Origin: Girardinichthys multiradiatus | Taxonomy: Eukaryota; Chordata; Actinopteri; Cyprinodontiformes; Goodeidae | Assembly: GCF_021462225.1 (NCBI RefSeq) | Contig: NC_061805.1 | Span: 52,604,996 to 52,668,995, forward strand | Direction of reading: 5' to 3' | Length of the DNA: 64,000 bases | Program-made: the position numbers and the translations under genes | The notes under the pieces: model-generated | The model's database searches: none | What the model was told of the DNA's origin: nothing | Seen by the model: the letters and a program-made list of their open reading frames with translations, nothing else | Shown: positions 21,701 through 33,479 of the stretch, one piece after another | Layout: each line of letters starts with the position of its first letter | Numbering within the stretch: position 1 is the stretch's first letter

Positions 21701-22769
21701 TGAGGAACATTTTCAGTATTGCTGAAGACCAGAAAAGTTTTTTGGTAGATAAAGAGAAGAACTCAAAGAAAGTAATGGAACAGGAAAAACATCTCTGGTC
21801 AGAACACTAGGTCAAAGGTTGTGCTGAGTTTAACTTCTTGGTATCCAGATTAGTTATGACAAATCAGATCAAATGAGATTCTGTTAAAAGTAGTTGAATA
21901 CCTGTATGTACATATAATATAGTACCAGGACATTATACTGAATGTTCTGAAATCTACAGAACCATAACAAGGCGTAGAACTACAGACTCTGGTCTACAGG
22001 AGTATCAGGATTATCTGGAACATGTTCCATGTAAAGAAACCTCCAACCTGCTGAAAGCTGAGACCAATAGCCCTGTTACCAGAGTGCAGATTAGCAGCAA
22101 TTTCAACTAATTATTGAAGATTTTTTCATCACATCTGATGTGAAGAAAAATCATTTCATTTCTCAGAGTGCAGCAGTGGGTTGGTGAGGATGTTTTCTGG
22201 AGCAATTAAAGCCACAGACAGAGAGCAGAAGCCAATTACTCAGCAGCCAGAGATCTACCAAGACTTCAAAAGACAACAGGGTATCAGGACATCATCGGAT
22301 CGTGGTGTCAGGGTATCAGGGTACAGGGATCTCTGTGGATCACGGTACCAGGACATCAGACAGGATTTCGCTCCTGTTTCTCTAAAACATTCAGCACCCA
22401 GGTATAGTCTGATTTGTGGGTTTTATCTGAAACCCCTTTTATTGATGCATCAAAGATGTTCTTTGCAGCTGTTTTGCTGGTACTCTGGGATGTTCAGTCT
22501 GCAGGTGTACAAGAACCATGGGAAGCCTTCATTCTGTCTGAAGGGAATCGTGGCAACAGGTGATCTTGCGGCTGCCTGAGTAATCGGCTGACTCAATAAA
22601 CCCCGCCCCAAGCCTCCATGTCGCAGCAGTGGGCGGGGCTCTTGTTGACTGCATCAAGCAGATAACAGGAAGCAGCAGAGGCATCTTACCCGTGTTCGAT
22701 TGGACACACGTCACGGTAACCCCAGCAAGAGGCAACCCCCCCACCAAACATACACGTACACAACAGCAA

Positions 22770-22792
22770 CCCCCCCCCCCCCCCCCCCCCCC
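22770..22792 (+). repeat. Poly-C tract (23 C)
   Basis: An uninterrupted homopolymer, prone to assembly error. Confidence 0.95.
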
Positions 22793-23276
22793 GAATCGGC
22801 CCCGTGTGATTGGCTGGTTTACTGTGAGAACGGGCAGGCGGACGACACACACTATAGAAAATGAAACAAAAAGATGTTAGACACATTCAAAGCCACAGTT
22901 ACAACGAAAACAAGTGGTTGGGAACCTTTAAACATGTCTCCACCGCTTTCTGATGTTTAAAAGTTCAACCAGCAGTCAGAAGAACCAGAGAGAAACACAC
23001 CAAGAAGCTAAGTGACATTCAGGAGGAGGAGGAGGATCAGCTTCCTTCATCAGAGCTCCTCAGTGCTACCAGAGAGAGAGCAGCTGTGTTTCCATCCAAC
23101 CATCGAGCAGCTCAGGAGGAAACCACAGATCTGTAGATGAATGTTCAGCAGAGCCAGCAGACTCCTGGCGCCTGCTACTGTTTGCAGAGTTTCAACAATG
23201 TTAAGCAAACATCTACTTATCAACGAGAACCTGAAGATCTAGAACCAGATGGATCCAGATGGTTTGTAAGAATGAA

Positions 23277-23316
23277 GGTTTGTGAGACTCTTGTTTGGAC
23301 AAGAGTCTCACAAACC
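23277..23316. repeat. Perfect hairpin, 18-bp stem, 4-nt loop
   Basis: GGTTTGTGAGACTCTTGT, TTGG, then the exact reverse complement. Confidence 0.95.
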
Positions 23317-24663
23317 ACTGAGTCACTGGTTGCTAGATGGTTCCTGCCTTTTCCTTGGGAACCCACAAAGTTTAACGGAATGTGCAGACAGAACCAGACC
23401 AAAGTTTCAGCCTCCAACAAACAGTTTGAGACAAGAGTAAAAACTAGAAATAACATCAATCTAATTCTAGGAAAGATTGTGTCAGAACCTTCTGTGGACA
23501 GACATGCACATGGTTCGGTGTCTGCATTGTTTCCTATAGGACATCTGACAGGGTAAACAGAACTTTCAGGTCCAGGTTCTACAGAACCATTCAGAAATGA
23601 AATCTACCGAAAGGGAATGAGAGTGTGGACGTGTCTCTCTACACTCTGGGCTCTGATTGGTCAGAAGTCCTAAAGCAGTGGGAGACACTCTGACTGGAAG
23701 TAGACAGAAACACCTACGATTAGATGGAGATCCTGTTTAAATCCAAAAGGTTCGGAATACCTCAGCGGGTCAGAACCATCTTCACACTCTAAGCTGAACA
23801 TTCTGTGGGAAAATGTGAAAAAAAGCCTCAAACCTGAACTATGATTGGTGGAAAAACTGGAAAAGGTACCAGAATTATAACTAGTTTAAGTAAAGTCCAC
23901 CTATCTTAGACCCATTTAAACCCTGCATGATGGTTCTGATGGAAATAATGGCTGACTCAGATAAAGTCCAACGGAAACCAAATGTTCTGATATATTTTCC
24001 AAACACTGGAACCTTTAATTCATAATCTGCCTACAGATCTGTAGGATTTAAAATTTGTATGACGATCTTCATCATCCAGTGCACTGTTACATGTTGTTAC
24101 TGTCATGTTTTTCTCCTCTGATATCCAAGTCCAGTCCTGAAGGGACTTTATGAATCGACTGCTCCTGAATGGAAACCTCCTCATTGAGATTTATTTTCAA
24201 TACTTTCATTATCTTTGGTTACTTTCTCTTGTATTGTTGGGAGTCATCAGATGTCCCCAGTAGTCCTACCTTCCTGCTCCACACCTGTCTTTCTTTCATC
24301 AGAAATGATTACACCTGTCCTGAGTTCATCATCAGCTTCTATAGATGATTACTTTTCTTCATTTCATGCTTCCTGTTTAGGCTGGCTTTGAATTATTGAC
24401 TCTCGACGAATGAGTAAAAGTTGTTGGACTCCTCGTTTAGCCCTCTGACTGCCTGTTTTTTGCACCAAACATATTTCTAATCCTGGTGAACCCTCTAACC
24501 TAACAAAATGGGCAAATAGAGAAACATTCCCACCAGTTCCTACAGACTGGAGCCTCTCTGCCTCTCTGCTGCAGGTCAAACCTTCAGTCTGAGCGTTGGA
24601 TGGAAGCAAAGCTGCAGACAGACAGCGAGAGAGAGAGGGAGAGGAGGACAAGCACGGCATTAC

Positions 24664-24785
24664 CATCAGGAGCTTCGCTCAGAGCTTTCCCACTCATCTC
24701 CCGCTCTCCGACCAGCCACACGTAACCGGAACCAGTCATGTTGAGCTGCCGGGCTGCTTTGTACACAGCAGCAGCTTCATCCTCA
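24664..24785 (-). CDS. grin1: grin1 coding exon 5 (amino-terminal domain)
   Basis: 122 nt. It completes S221 and encodes [15 protein letters not shown] and then the conserved [14 protein letters not shown], ending in SEAPD with the first base of G262. The acceptor is TTGCAG and the donor GTAATG, which is weaker than average. NMT at residue 236 is a potential glycosylation site. Phase 2 in and phase 1 out agree with the neighbouring exons. Confidence 0.96.
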
Positions 24786-25720
24786 CTGCAAACAAACATA
24801 CAGAGAGGAAGTAAACAAACACACACTGCAAGTGTGAAGGAAACACAGAGGTTGGCGGGATTTGATAGACAGCTTTTCTTGATGAACACATGAGCAGATG
24901 CTTAGAAAAAGATCTTCAAAACAAGGTGATCCAGTTGCTGGAAGACATTGTTCAGTCCATTAATTGTTAATCGTACAGTTTGACACAAGTTACTGTCAGC
25001 AGTTTATCATGTTGAGCTGCTCAGGCTGAGATTGAAACATGTCACCGTTAACCCAGACCAACTCAGACTGCTGGGTGAACTAGTCCGGGGATCCATCTGG
25101 ATACATGTTGGGATTCCAACTCAGTTGTATGTTTTCTCACCAGAGCCAGGAAAGAAGTTCATCTGCCCCTGTTTGACTCTGGTAAATGTTCTGGTTGTTC
25201 TAACTGTACATTCTGTTTAGTTGGTATGAGATTCCATTGACCTCCACCTCACAGTGTGTTCCCCATTGCATCAGTGATCCGGTTCCGTTGTTACCCAAAG
25301 CTGGGACCATCCAATCATCCATTGCGCTGTGCCAGAAGGAACAGCACCCCTACTTTCTACTGTTGGATTGATGCCAGGCTGACCCCCGACCAGTTTTATA
25401 GTTTTGGGTGTTTGCTTCCAGTTTATAAGTATTTTGAAATAGTGTTATTTAGTTTAGTTTATCAGTGGTTGTCATTTGTTTTATGCTTTGCTTTAGTTAA
25501 TCAATAATAACAGTTGTTTGGTTCTTAATTAAATTTGATTCTGGATTTTATTGGTTACCAGCTCTCATCAGGGTTTACATTATTTAAATTGAGTTTATTA
25601 AGTTATGATGCTGACAGATTTATTATGATCCCTCCCTGATTAGCCCAGATGCAGCTGTTCTTACTGGACCGCCTCGGTACTTTCATCCTTACGAAGTCAC
25701 GCCCTCAGAGTTCTGCTCAC

Positions 25721-25818
25721 CTGGCTGACAAGATGATGACTCGAGCCTCCAGGTCCTTAGCCTCCAGCAGCAGCGCCGTTAGGTTGGTATCCTGGCTGAA
25801 CAGCAGCACCTTCTCCGC
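25721..25818 (-). CDS. grin1: grin1 coding exon 4 (amino-terminal domain)
   Basis: 98 nt, 32 codons plus 2 nt, residues 189-220. It begins AEKVLLFSQDTNLTALL after a CTCCAG acceptor and ends LEARVIILSA with AG carried over to form serine 221 with the next exon. The donor is GTGAGC. NLT at residue 200 is a potential N-glycosylation site. The start at AEKV is the usual junction with either exon 3 or the N1 cassette. Confidence 0.96.
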
Positions 25819-26626
25819 CTGGAGGACCATAGCGCCAACAGACCGGTACCAAGGAGAGACACAGCAGAACACAACAACACACCATAGGACAGGAATCATT
25901 AGCTTCAAATATCTTGAACCTCCTCCCCCATGACCACCCTGAACCAACCCTCCCCCCCCAGCTTTGACCATGCTCCATCTCACCCATGCTACCACCGACC
26001 GGAGGAGGGGGTGGGGCAAAAAGATGGAGGCAGAAAGAGTCAAAGATCTGCTAAACTGAAAGAAAACTCAAAGCTTGAGTACAAATAAGGGAGGGCAAAT
26101 AAGTGTGCGTGATGTGGTGGCACATGCAAACTGACACCAACCAATCAGGGACGTGCACGTTAGAGCGCTGATGCAACTGCAAATTAAAAAAAACGTTCGA
26201 GTGGAGAGAAGGAGGACAGGGAGGAGAGGGAGGGGAGGAAAGAGTAGGTCATTTCTCAAAAAAAGGAGGGGTGAAAGGATCCAGAGTTCCTCAGAGGTCT
26301 GTAGAAAGAGCCAAGCATCAGCCTGGCTGCATGCAACCCTTCACATGGGAGAAAACCAGGGGAGAGGGAGGTGGGGGATGGCGGGTGAGGAAGAGGAAGG
26401 GCGTCTCTCCTGGCAGTGCGAACCCATTCTGTGTGCAGGAATCATGAAAACTCAAAAGAAAGAAAAGAGATGGTGGAGAGAAGACGTGCCACCAGGACAA
26501 GAGTCTATCTCTGGAGCCGGGTTGGATTCTGGGCGGGTGGGCGGGGCTAACTGGTGTTTGGCTACTACTGGGCGAGCTCAGAGATTGGTTGGGCGACGTG
26601 CATCATTTCACCATGCAAGTTTATAC

Positions 26627-26689
26627 CTTGGGTGTTCTCCTGAAGTCAAAGTTCTGTTGGTCGAGGTTTTCATAGTTCCTGTTTTTAGT
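26627..26689 (-). CDS. grin1: grin1 alternative N1 cassette exon
   Basis: 63 nt, 21 codons, phase 0 on both sides, exactly the length of the mammalian N1 cassette (exon 5 of GRIN1). The acceptor is CATCAG at 26690-26695 and the donor GTATAA at 26621-26626. The peptide begins TKNRNYENLDQ and ends RRTPK. The first half matches the known cassette closely and the second half is diverged, with QNFDF where mammals have a short different segment. In mammals N1 is a basic surface loop that reduces proton, zinc and spermine effects and speeds deactivation. The basic residues here are K2, R4, R17, R18 and K21, with the final lysine retained. It lies between exon 3 and the AEKV exon, as expected. That it is used as an optional exon is inferred from homology. 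Confidence 0.9.
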
Positions 26690-28600
26690 CTGATGGGTGA
26701 TGTGCACAGAGAAAATATGCAGACACAAAGATTATAGACAGTCGCAGCAAAGCATCTAACAAATGATTTGTTCTTCTTCTGCTTCAAGTCAGGAGATTCA
26801 GAGGCAAACACATCACAGACCCTTTGGCTGTCCGTCCGACTGTCCGTCCTCATGCTCTGAATTACATCACTAATAGGGCTGCAATATCTGTCTTTCCTCT
26901 TTCTCGTCTGTGCTTCCATCACTCTGTGTCCCTCAGCATTCTGGGTAATGTCATCAGTGTCCCCTGTAAGCATCTGCTGCCCTGAGACTGTCCAACTGGC
27001 TGAATATTACCTTGAATTCATGAAACTGGGAATAAATTAGGCTCCAAACAGTCCTCTGTGATGTGAATATTGCACACACTGATGATGATGTATTGTCCAG
27101 TCCTAATAACCAACACACTCTATATATTTAGAGTTTTAGCATCACACATGAACTTTCTCACATATGTGATCAGTCGGTCCTGGGAGGGTTTTCCTCTGGT
27201 CGATTTCAACCAGATTCGTGCTGTTAGTTTTGGGTTCTGCTGCTACTCTGTATTGGACCAAACCCCGTTGTGTTGCAGCTAAAGAAATATTTCAGAACCT
27301 TACCTGCAGCAGATTTTTTTATCACAGAGATAACAGGTCCAGGAGGCAAACCCAGAGGTCCTTCTCAACAGCAACTCTGGAGGAGGAGGAGGAGGTGTTT
27401 CCAAGACAGAATGCATATGTGGTTCCGTCACAATGTTCTGGGTCCACCCTGGGTACTCCACTCAGTGGGACATGTTCTTAACAAAGCCATATGCTTGGAT
27501 TCTGAGCCTAAATAAAGGTTATTCTTTCTTTCCAGCTTACTGGAAGTTGAATGTGTTCACAGTGAGTTCAGGCACGGTTGACTCTACAGGTAAGAAGGTT
27601 TTAAGCTGTTTCATTAGGCTGATATCTGCTGTACTTTATTGCTGATTGCAATAAAACCTGGATCTGCTGCAGGTAAGATACTGACTGCTGTTAACTACTT
27701 CAAACAACATCAGTTCAGGAAATCTCAACTATGCCTTTAACAATAATTCAACGTTATTCATAATTAATGCCACTCATGAACATAACACGAGTTAAATGTT
27801 GCCGTATTTGTTCTGCATCAAGAGATCCCTTAAAAACACTTTATCCCTGTTGGTTGGTAGAAGTTGTTCTGATCTCCTAACGGGCCGTTCTGACTGCGTC
27901 CAATCAGATGCTTTCTTAAGCTGTTGGTGGAATATTGGGAGGAGCCTGATCAGGCCACTCGAGTTGTCCAATCAGAGCAAAGCGATGTTTTAGGGTGTGG
28001 GCCTGCCTAACTTCTGTTTGTAAGAAAAATAATTTAACTGATCATAAAAACATCATGTTCTAATGTTCCTGCAAGAACATTAGAACATGATGTAAACATC
28101 TGTGGCTGTGGAAACACCATGTCAGGGTATGATTTAAAGACAACAGAAGATCACAGCTACCCTCTACAGTTATATTTACTTGGAGGTGTAAATTTACCCC
28201 TGAGTTGTGACTGCAGGTGTGAAGAAACCTGGTATATTTTTACAGCAGAACAAAGAAGATCTGTGACGGCTCAGAAACCTGTCAGACTAATTTAGCAGAA
28301 CCTTGATGAATACCTTCTCCTCTCAGTTGAAAGACAGAATGAAACCAGGAGGCTTTCAGAAGACACTTGAACATGAACAGGCTGCTACTCAGCTGGAAGC
28401 AGGAAGGCTCAGATCAATCCTATTTAACAAGCTGTGACTTCAAAACGACCTCTGATGCTAATCTGCTGCGGCGGTGCAGCGTCCCGTTACTGCTCCATTC
28501 ACTCCGCTCCAAATGTTCATCTCATTAAACTTACATCCACACGCCAGGGCCCCAAACTTCCCAAACAGTCCTACAAAGCTTCCTGTGTGTCTTCTTCAGA
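26690..28600. other. grin1 intron 3 part, no gene
   Basis: Between the N1 cassette and a Tc1 remnant; no TE recognised. Confidence 0.45.
28051..28094. repeat. Perfect hairpin, 19-bp stem, 6-nt loop
   Basis: ACATCATGTTCTAATGTTC, CTGCAA, then the exact reverse complement. Confidence 0.95.
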
Positions 28601-28679
28601 ACCTGGGATCCGCTAACTGCTGGGAACTCCCTGAGAGCTCAAATTGTTCACCTGAAGCTGAGAGCTTCACCAGGTCCAT

Positions 28680-29990
28680 CCTCCATCATTGCTGCTGTGC
28701 AAGCCTTCCTGTTTTGTGGCAGGGAGCACATCCTGCTCTAAGATGCCTCTGTTTCCATGAAATGGCGTACATGGTCTGCAACAATGCTTAGGTAGGTTGT
28801 ACACATCAAAGTAACACCCAAATGGATGGCAGGACCCAGTGTTTCCCAGCAGAACATTGCCCAAACCATGAAACTGCCTCCGCAGGCTTGCCTTCTTTCC
28901 ATAGTGTAAGCTCTCGCTATGCACCAGGTGCTCCGTGTGACGCACTGAAAGCCTGGCTCTTCACACTAGGACACCTTCCATTGGTCATCAGGTGATGTGC
29001 TGTGTATTGTGACACATTCTATCAGAACCAGCACTAACTTCTTTAGTATTTTGAGCTGCAGCAGCTCGTCTGTTGGATCGGACCACACAGACTGGGATGT
29101 GTTCCCCACATGCATAAGTGAGCCCTGTAGCCGGTTCACCACTGTTCCTTTAGATAGAACCTCTGCTGGCAAACCAACCGTTTTCTCCCTTTCTGTTTTT
29201 AAACTAAAAACTATAATATTGTATTTAATAAAAGAAAAGGAAAAAGTAGAAGGTCTTCATTCATTTCGTGCCTCCTGGGTGTCTGGAAAGATGACGCCGT
29301 TTCTGAGTGACATCTAGTTCAGAAATTGAATCTATGACCTTGACAGGCTGCCGTAGTTTGTTGGAATGATCCAGATGCCAGAAGCTACTCTGCTGTGTTT
29401 GTGGCTCCAAGTCATCTTAAAGGCGGAAGGTCCTGATTAGTTTCTTCTTCTGCCATTTCAAATATGTTCACATTAATAGAGAAGGTCCCTCCTCTTCCTC
29501 TTCCACTTCTTCTCCTTCTCCTCTGCTGGCATCTTCTCTACATAGAAATAATACCTGCCATCTGTGAGCAATGCTGTTGCAAACTGCAGTGCAAAATAAT
29601 CCTACTGCACATGTTAGGTAAACAGAAACAGTCCGTCCAGAATTTGTGCTGATAGCCCAGTTCTGCATATTCGTTGAGGTAAAGGTGTTAAATGGACAGC
29701 AGGTGTTATTTTGCGCATCTGACCTCATTGGACATGTTAGTAAATTGCGCTGCACATGTTTTTGCGCATGCTATCTGGTTTTAAGAGGCACAAACGGACA
29801 GATAGCGAGAGCCAAGACATCAGCCACAGCTTCTGAGCACAGTCGGGTCCGGCCCGCATGAATGTCGGTGAGACTGGATGTGGGCCAGGCCTGATATATC
29901 TGACCCACTTACAGGTGCTATGATAAGCAGCGATAGTCACGTCACCTGTCAGTGGTCATAATGTTCTGCCTGATTGGTGCATTTTCACAC
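28680..29990 (-). mobile_element. Tc1-like transposon remnant, interrupted
   Basis: Minus-strand transposase pieces: FHGLGNVLLGNTGSCHPFG and NLPKHCCRPCTPFHGN with GILEQDVLP (28667-28945), then KGTVVNRLQGSLMHVG (near 29100). The outer end resumes at about 29893-29990 with CACCTGTCAGTGGTCATAATG, typical for this Tc1 type. The roughly 740 bp between are unrelated repeat R. Confidence 0.75.
29158..29797 (+). repeat. Repeat R, copy 1
   Basis: Collinear with 35270-35848. Shared landmarks: CTGCTGRCAAAMCAACCGTTTT, a TTCTTCATTCATT block, TGACAGGCTGC, GGTCCTGATTA, GATGTTCACA...AGAGAAGGTC, and near the end TTTTTGCGSATGCTRTC followed by AAGAGGCACAAAC. The family is unknown; no protein. It sits inside the Tc1 remnant. 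Confidence 0.75.
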
Positions 29991-31032
29991 ATGCAGTCAT
30001 CTTGTCTCGACCTTTATGGGGTTCTTGTTAGCTTGTTTATTAAAATCCATCAGAACGGTGTTGGTGCTTGTCCTCAGAACCAGGAGAAAAATATCAGAAG
30101 CTGCTTCAGCTGTGCTGAATAGAAGCAGAGAGCTGACATTGGCAGCATCCCTCACCCACCCCCACTAGAAGGTTAATGGTAGCAGGAACCTCCAGTAGAA
30201 TCACACCACATAAACTGTTTCCAGCTTCCTGAAACCCAGGGCTGAACTTTCTGGAGTGTCCAGGTACCTCCACAAGAACCAATAACAATGGAGGTCCTCC
30301 CTGCCATCAGTATTCCTGGTGTGAGACGCCACCTGAACTTTTCTGTTTTTCCATTTTAATTTGGTTCATTTTTCCCGTCCCAGTTTCCTGAACCATCTCT
30401 GCAGATGCTGGATGTTGTTCCCTTTGTTTAACATGTTCCTCGGTGCTGCTGGGACATTTATGACCTCACTTCCCAGAGACAACAGCCAAGCTGCAGCTCT
30501 GCTCACCTACTTTAGCTAATATGCTGTAATATTCATGTCTCCCCTCCCACTTTAAAAAGCCTCTCTAATATTCATAACACAGAGAGTCACATTCCAACTT
30601 TTCTTCACCAGTATTTAGGAAAGGTTTTCCGGCTCATCCTGTTTTGATCTCACTGTAAATCAGAATAATTCTTCTTCACTCTGACATTGTTCTGTCTTAA
30701 ATTGTTAACCTCTATAATGATAATTAGAGGTTATATCCTGATGAGCTGCTTCAGCACTGGTAGAAATCAGCTCGTTGAAGCTTTCCCTGCCTTGTCAGCA
30801 GTGGCGCCGGATTCATTTTAGAGGTGGGGGGGCGTGGGGTGTTGCGTCACACAGACTCAATTTTGTCACACTATAATGTTGGTGCACTTAAGCAGTGTTT
30901 TTAGGGTCTTGATATATTGGGGGCTTTAGTCCAGAACCCTCCTTCCTCCTGTTCTCTCTTTAAAAGTTGCCCTTTAGAGTCTCTGTTAAATTATTTTGAC
31001 CACTATGTTTATTCCTCCTGCTACCTGCTACC
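29991..31032. other. grin1 intron 3 part, no gene
   Basis: No exon or TE recognised between the Tc1 remnant and foldback element 1. Confidence 0.45.
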
Positions 31033-31302
31033 TGCTACCGCGGTCAAGTAAGCCGACAGTCAGAAATCCGCGGTGACGCCAGCCGACACCAGCTCTCTCT
31101 TAAAGATCAGCTTCGTGCATACAAGGTGCATTATGGTAATGGAGCAGAAAGGACCCGATCCTCTCAACGGTTGAGAAAATAAGAGGAAAACAGGAAAGTA
31201 ACCTTCAGAACATTTATATTAATTACATTTTTACAACTTTCACATTCATGTTTTGTGAAAAAAATTTTTTTTTATAATTTCACTGAGGATGTTTGGTGAA
31301 AT

Positions 31303-31625
31303 AGGCTGCATGGTGGCGCAGTTGGTAGCACTGTTGCCTTGCAGCAAGAAGGTCCTGGGTTCGATTCCCAGCCAGGAGTCTTTCTGCATGGAGTTTGCAT
31401 GTTCTCCCTGTGCATGCGTGGGTTCTCACCAGGTACTCCGGCTTCCTCCCACAGTCCAAAGACATGCCTGTTAGGTTAATTGGTAACTCTAAATTGACCT
31501 TAAGTGTATGAATGAGTGTGTGGTTGTATGCGTGTTGCCCTGCGATGGACTGGCGACCTGTCCAGGGTGGACCCTGCCTCTCGCCCATAGACTGCTGGAG
31601 ATAGGCACCAGCTCCCCTGTGAAAT
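31303..31625 (+). repeat. tRNA-headed SINE-like repeat
   Basis: Contains TGGCGCAGTTGG (31314-31325) and GGTTCGATTCC (31358-31368), matching the A and B boxes of RNA polymerase III promoters at tRNA-like spacing. The body then matches two other copies in this window (43275-43570 and 57690-58010). Confidence 0.75.
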
Positions 31626-31985
31626 AATACCTACTAATGCTCACTAGTATAGGGATTTGTGTCACTTTCAGGAATGTATTTCTCCAAACTCATGAGAGGT
31701 GACAACACAATCTCTTCAGATTATATTAAAGGGTTGTCTACACTATAACCAGAATAAATATTTCATAATCTTACTGTAGAGTGTTGGAGAAATAACAGGT
31801 CAAAGTACCTCAAAATGCTCATCCAGTATCCAACATCTGACACAGTGACCACCACTGTGTGGAAGTCCAGGAGGACTGAACATGCTCTTGTATGACCCGT
31901 TATTTCTCCAAAACTCTACAGTAAAATTATGAAATATTTATTCTGGTTATAGTGTAGACGACCCTTTAATATAATCTGAGGAGAT

Positions 31986-32100
31986 TCAATTCAATTCAAT
32001 TCAGTTTATTTCTATAGCGCCAATTCACAACACATGTTGTCTCAAGGTTCTTCACAACAGTCAAGTTCATACATTCCTATTAATCCTAATCATTCATCAT
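31986..32100 (-). mobile_element. L2-like LINE 3' tail fragment
   Basis: On the minus strand it ends in TTGTGAATTGGCGCTATAG, AAATAAACTGAATTG and GAATT repeats, the 3' end also seen at 46165 and 49345. Confidence 0.8.
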
Positions 32101-32290
32101 CTACAGTAAAATTATTAAATATTAATGTTTTTACATAAAACATGAATGTGAAAGTTGTAAAAATATAATTAATATAAATGTTCTGACGGTTACTTTTCAG
32201 TTTTCCTCTTATTTTCTCAACCGTCACCAGGATCGGATCCTTTCTGCTCCATTACCGTAATGCACCTTGTATGCGCGACGCTAATCTTTA

Positions 32291-33002
32291 ACGGTGCGTT
32301 CACACCGAATGTGGATTCTGCGAATCTTTCGCGTCATTCCTGTGCTGTTGCTTGCTTGACATTTTGAATGCAATCCGCGTGCCCAAATGGTTTCAACTGA
32401 ACATGGCGGACATGGATTTCACGGATAATTACGGTGTTTTACCTGTGGAGAGCCGAAAAATGTCCCTGGGTTCACCAGATTCTTCAGGGACGGGAAAAGT
32501 TCAGAGATTACCACCACCTACTCCAGGAGCTGCGTCTGGATGACGGACGATTTCAACAGTATTTCCGTCTATGCAGGACCCAGTTCGAACATCTGCTGGC
32601 CTTCGGGACACCAACTACCGGTGCTATATCCCCGCTGCTGAACGCCTGTCCATCTGTCTTCGGTGAGTAAATAAATCTCAGCTAGTTAGTTGAGTCATAC
32701 AACTCAGGCTTGCCGCACACTGAAAACAGCTTCTTCTCCGCTGCGGTCCTTCACCCTACGTCACAGCCACATCCAGTCCCTGATTGGTTGACGCGACGCA
32801 AATTCAGAGAAAAGTTCAGATTTTTCAACTCCTGCGTGGCGTCCATCGCGGGTTTTGCCTCGCTCTGTTCTTGCTAATCACGCCTTTCGCGTCGCCTCCT
32901 TTGTGTTCTTTGCCGCTCCACTCCAGAACGCGCCTCTACATAGGGATAACATGTAAATCGGTTGCTCCTATCACAGAATTCGCGTTCGGTGTGAATGCAC
33001 CT
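32291..33002 (+). mobile_element. Harbinger (PIF) type element, non-autonomous
   Basis: 712 bp with terminal inverted repeats ACGGTGCGTTCACACCGAA and TTCGGTGTGAATGCACCT, flanked by TTA on both sides (32288-32290, 33003-33005), the 3-bp duplication typical of this superfamily. It retains a piece of transposase coding (32434-32670) with LLQELRLDDGRFQQYFRLCR, followed by a consensus donor GGTGAGTAA. The catalytic domain is absent. It is inserted in the right arm of foldback element 1. Confidence 0.85.
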
Positions 33003-33479
33003 TTAGAGAGATCTGGCGTCAGCTGGTGTGACCGTGTAGTTCTGACTTGACCGCAGTTACCTGCTGAGTGGGGCTCAACTGGTTTCAGTATAAATGATGA
33101 GACCAGACAAGCGGTTACCAAAGAAGGCGCTTGTTCTTCAGCCTTTAGGAACCAGTAAACCCCAGACCTTAAAGGGCTGTGCCTATTCTCATACAATCTA
33201 GGGCTATGTAACCCCAGATTCATAAGAGAGAAGCGTAAAGGCTTCGAGTGCGTAAATACGCAGTCAGAGGCACCCTGCGCAAATGAACAGGGAGGATAAA
33301 TCAGGACGGAGGCTGACATGACAAACCTGAGGCTGTGGACAGTGACGACACAGCTTAACAAACTAACAGTCCAGAAAAGCAGGACCAGAACATGACAGAA
33401 GGAAAAACATCAGCAGCTGGATCATAATGAAGCAGCGCAATAACCTCCTGCGTGTTTCAAGCGGCCAGAGCAGAGAGTA

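Larger units (their letters stand above)
21701..24660. other. grin1 intron 5-6 part, no gene
   Basis: It holds the poly-C tract and a perfect short hairpin noted separately, and no exon. The short frames here are chance. Confidence 0.5.
31033..33062. mobile_element. Foldback element 1 (about 2 kb hairpin with nested insertions)
   Basis: The left arm (about 31036-31270) is the reverse complement of the right arm (about 32105-32290 joined to 33003-33062). Landmarks are GCGGTCAAGT at the ends, CACCAGCT, the CATTAYGGTAATGGAGCAGAAAGGA region and ACTTTCACATTCATG. Between the arms lies a second perfect-looking palindrome (31711-31803 against 31892-31984). A SINE-like copy, an L2 tail and a Harbinger element have inserted since. 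The family is not recognised and no transposase is seen, so it is presumably non-autonomous. Confidence 0.78.

Noticed and set aside
23277..23316. Possible microRNA precursor
   Set aside because: The stem is only 18 bp with a 4-nt loop and perfect pairing, too short for a typical precursor; a repair or template-switch origin fits better. The same applies to 28051-28094.
23137..23556. 139-residue frame
   Set aside because: It includes the short perfect hairpin and no known motif; judged chance.
26153..26737. 194-residue plus-strand frame, basic and Gly/Glu rich
   Set aside because: Low-complexity purine-rich sequence opposite to the N1 cassette exon; no domain. The real signal is on the other strand.
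31314..31368. A tRNA gene
   Set aside because: A- and B-box-like motifs are present but no cloverleaf with anticodon arm was found, and the sequence continues as a dispersed repeat with other copies.
32936..33361. 141-residue minus-strand frame
   Set aside because: It crosses the edge of the Harbinger element and the foldback arm and shows no recognisable domain.
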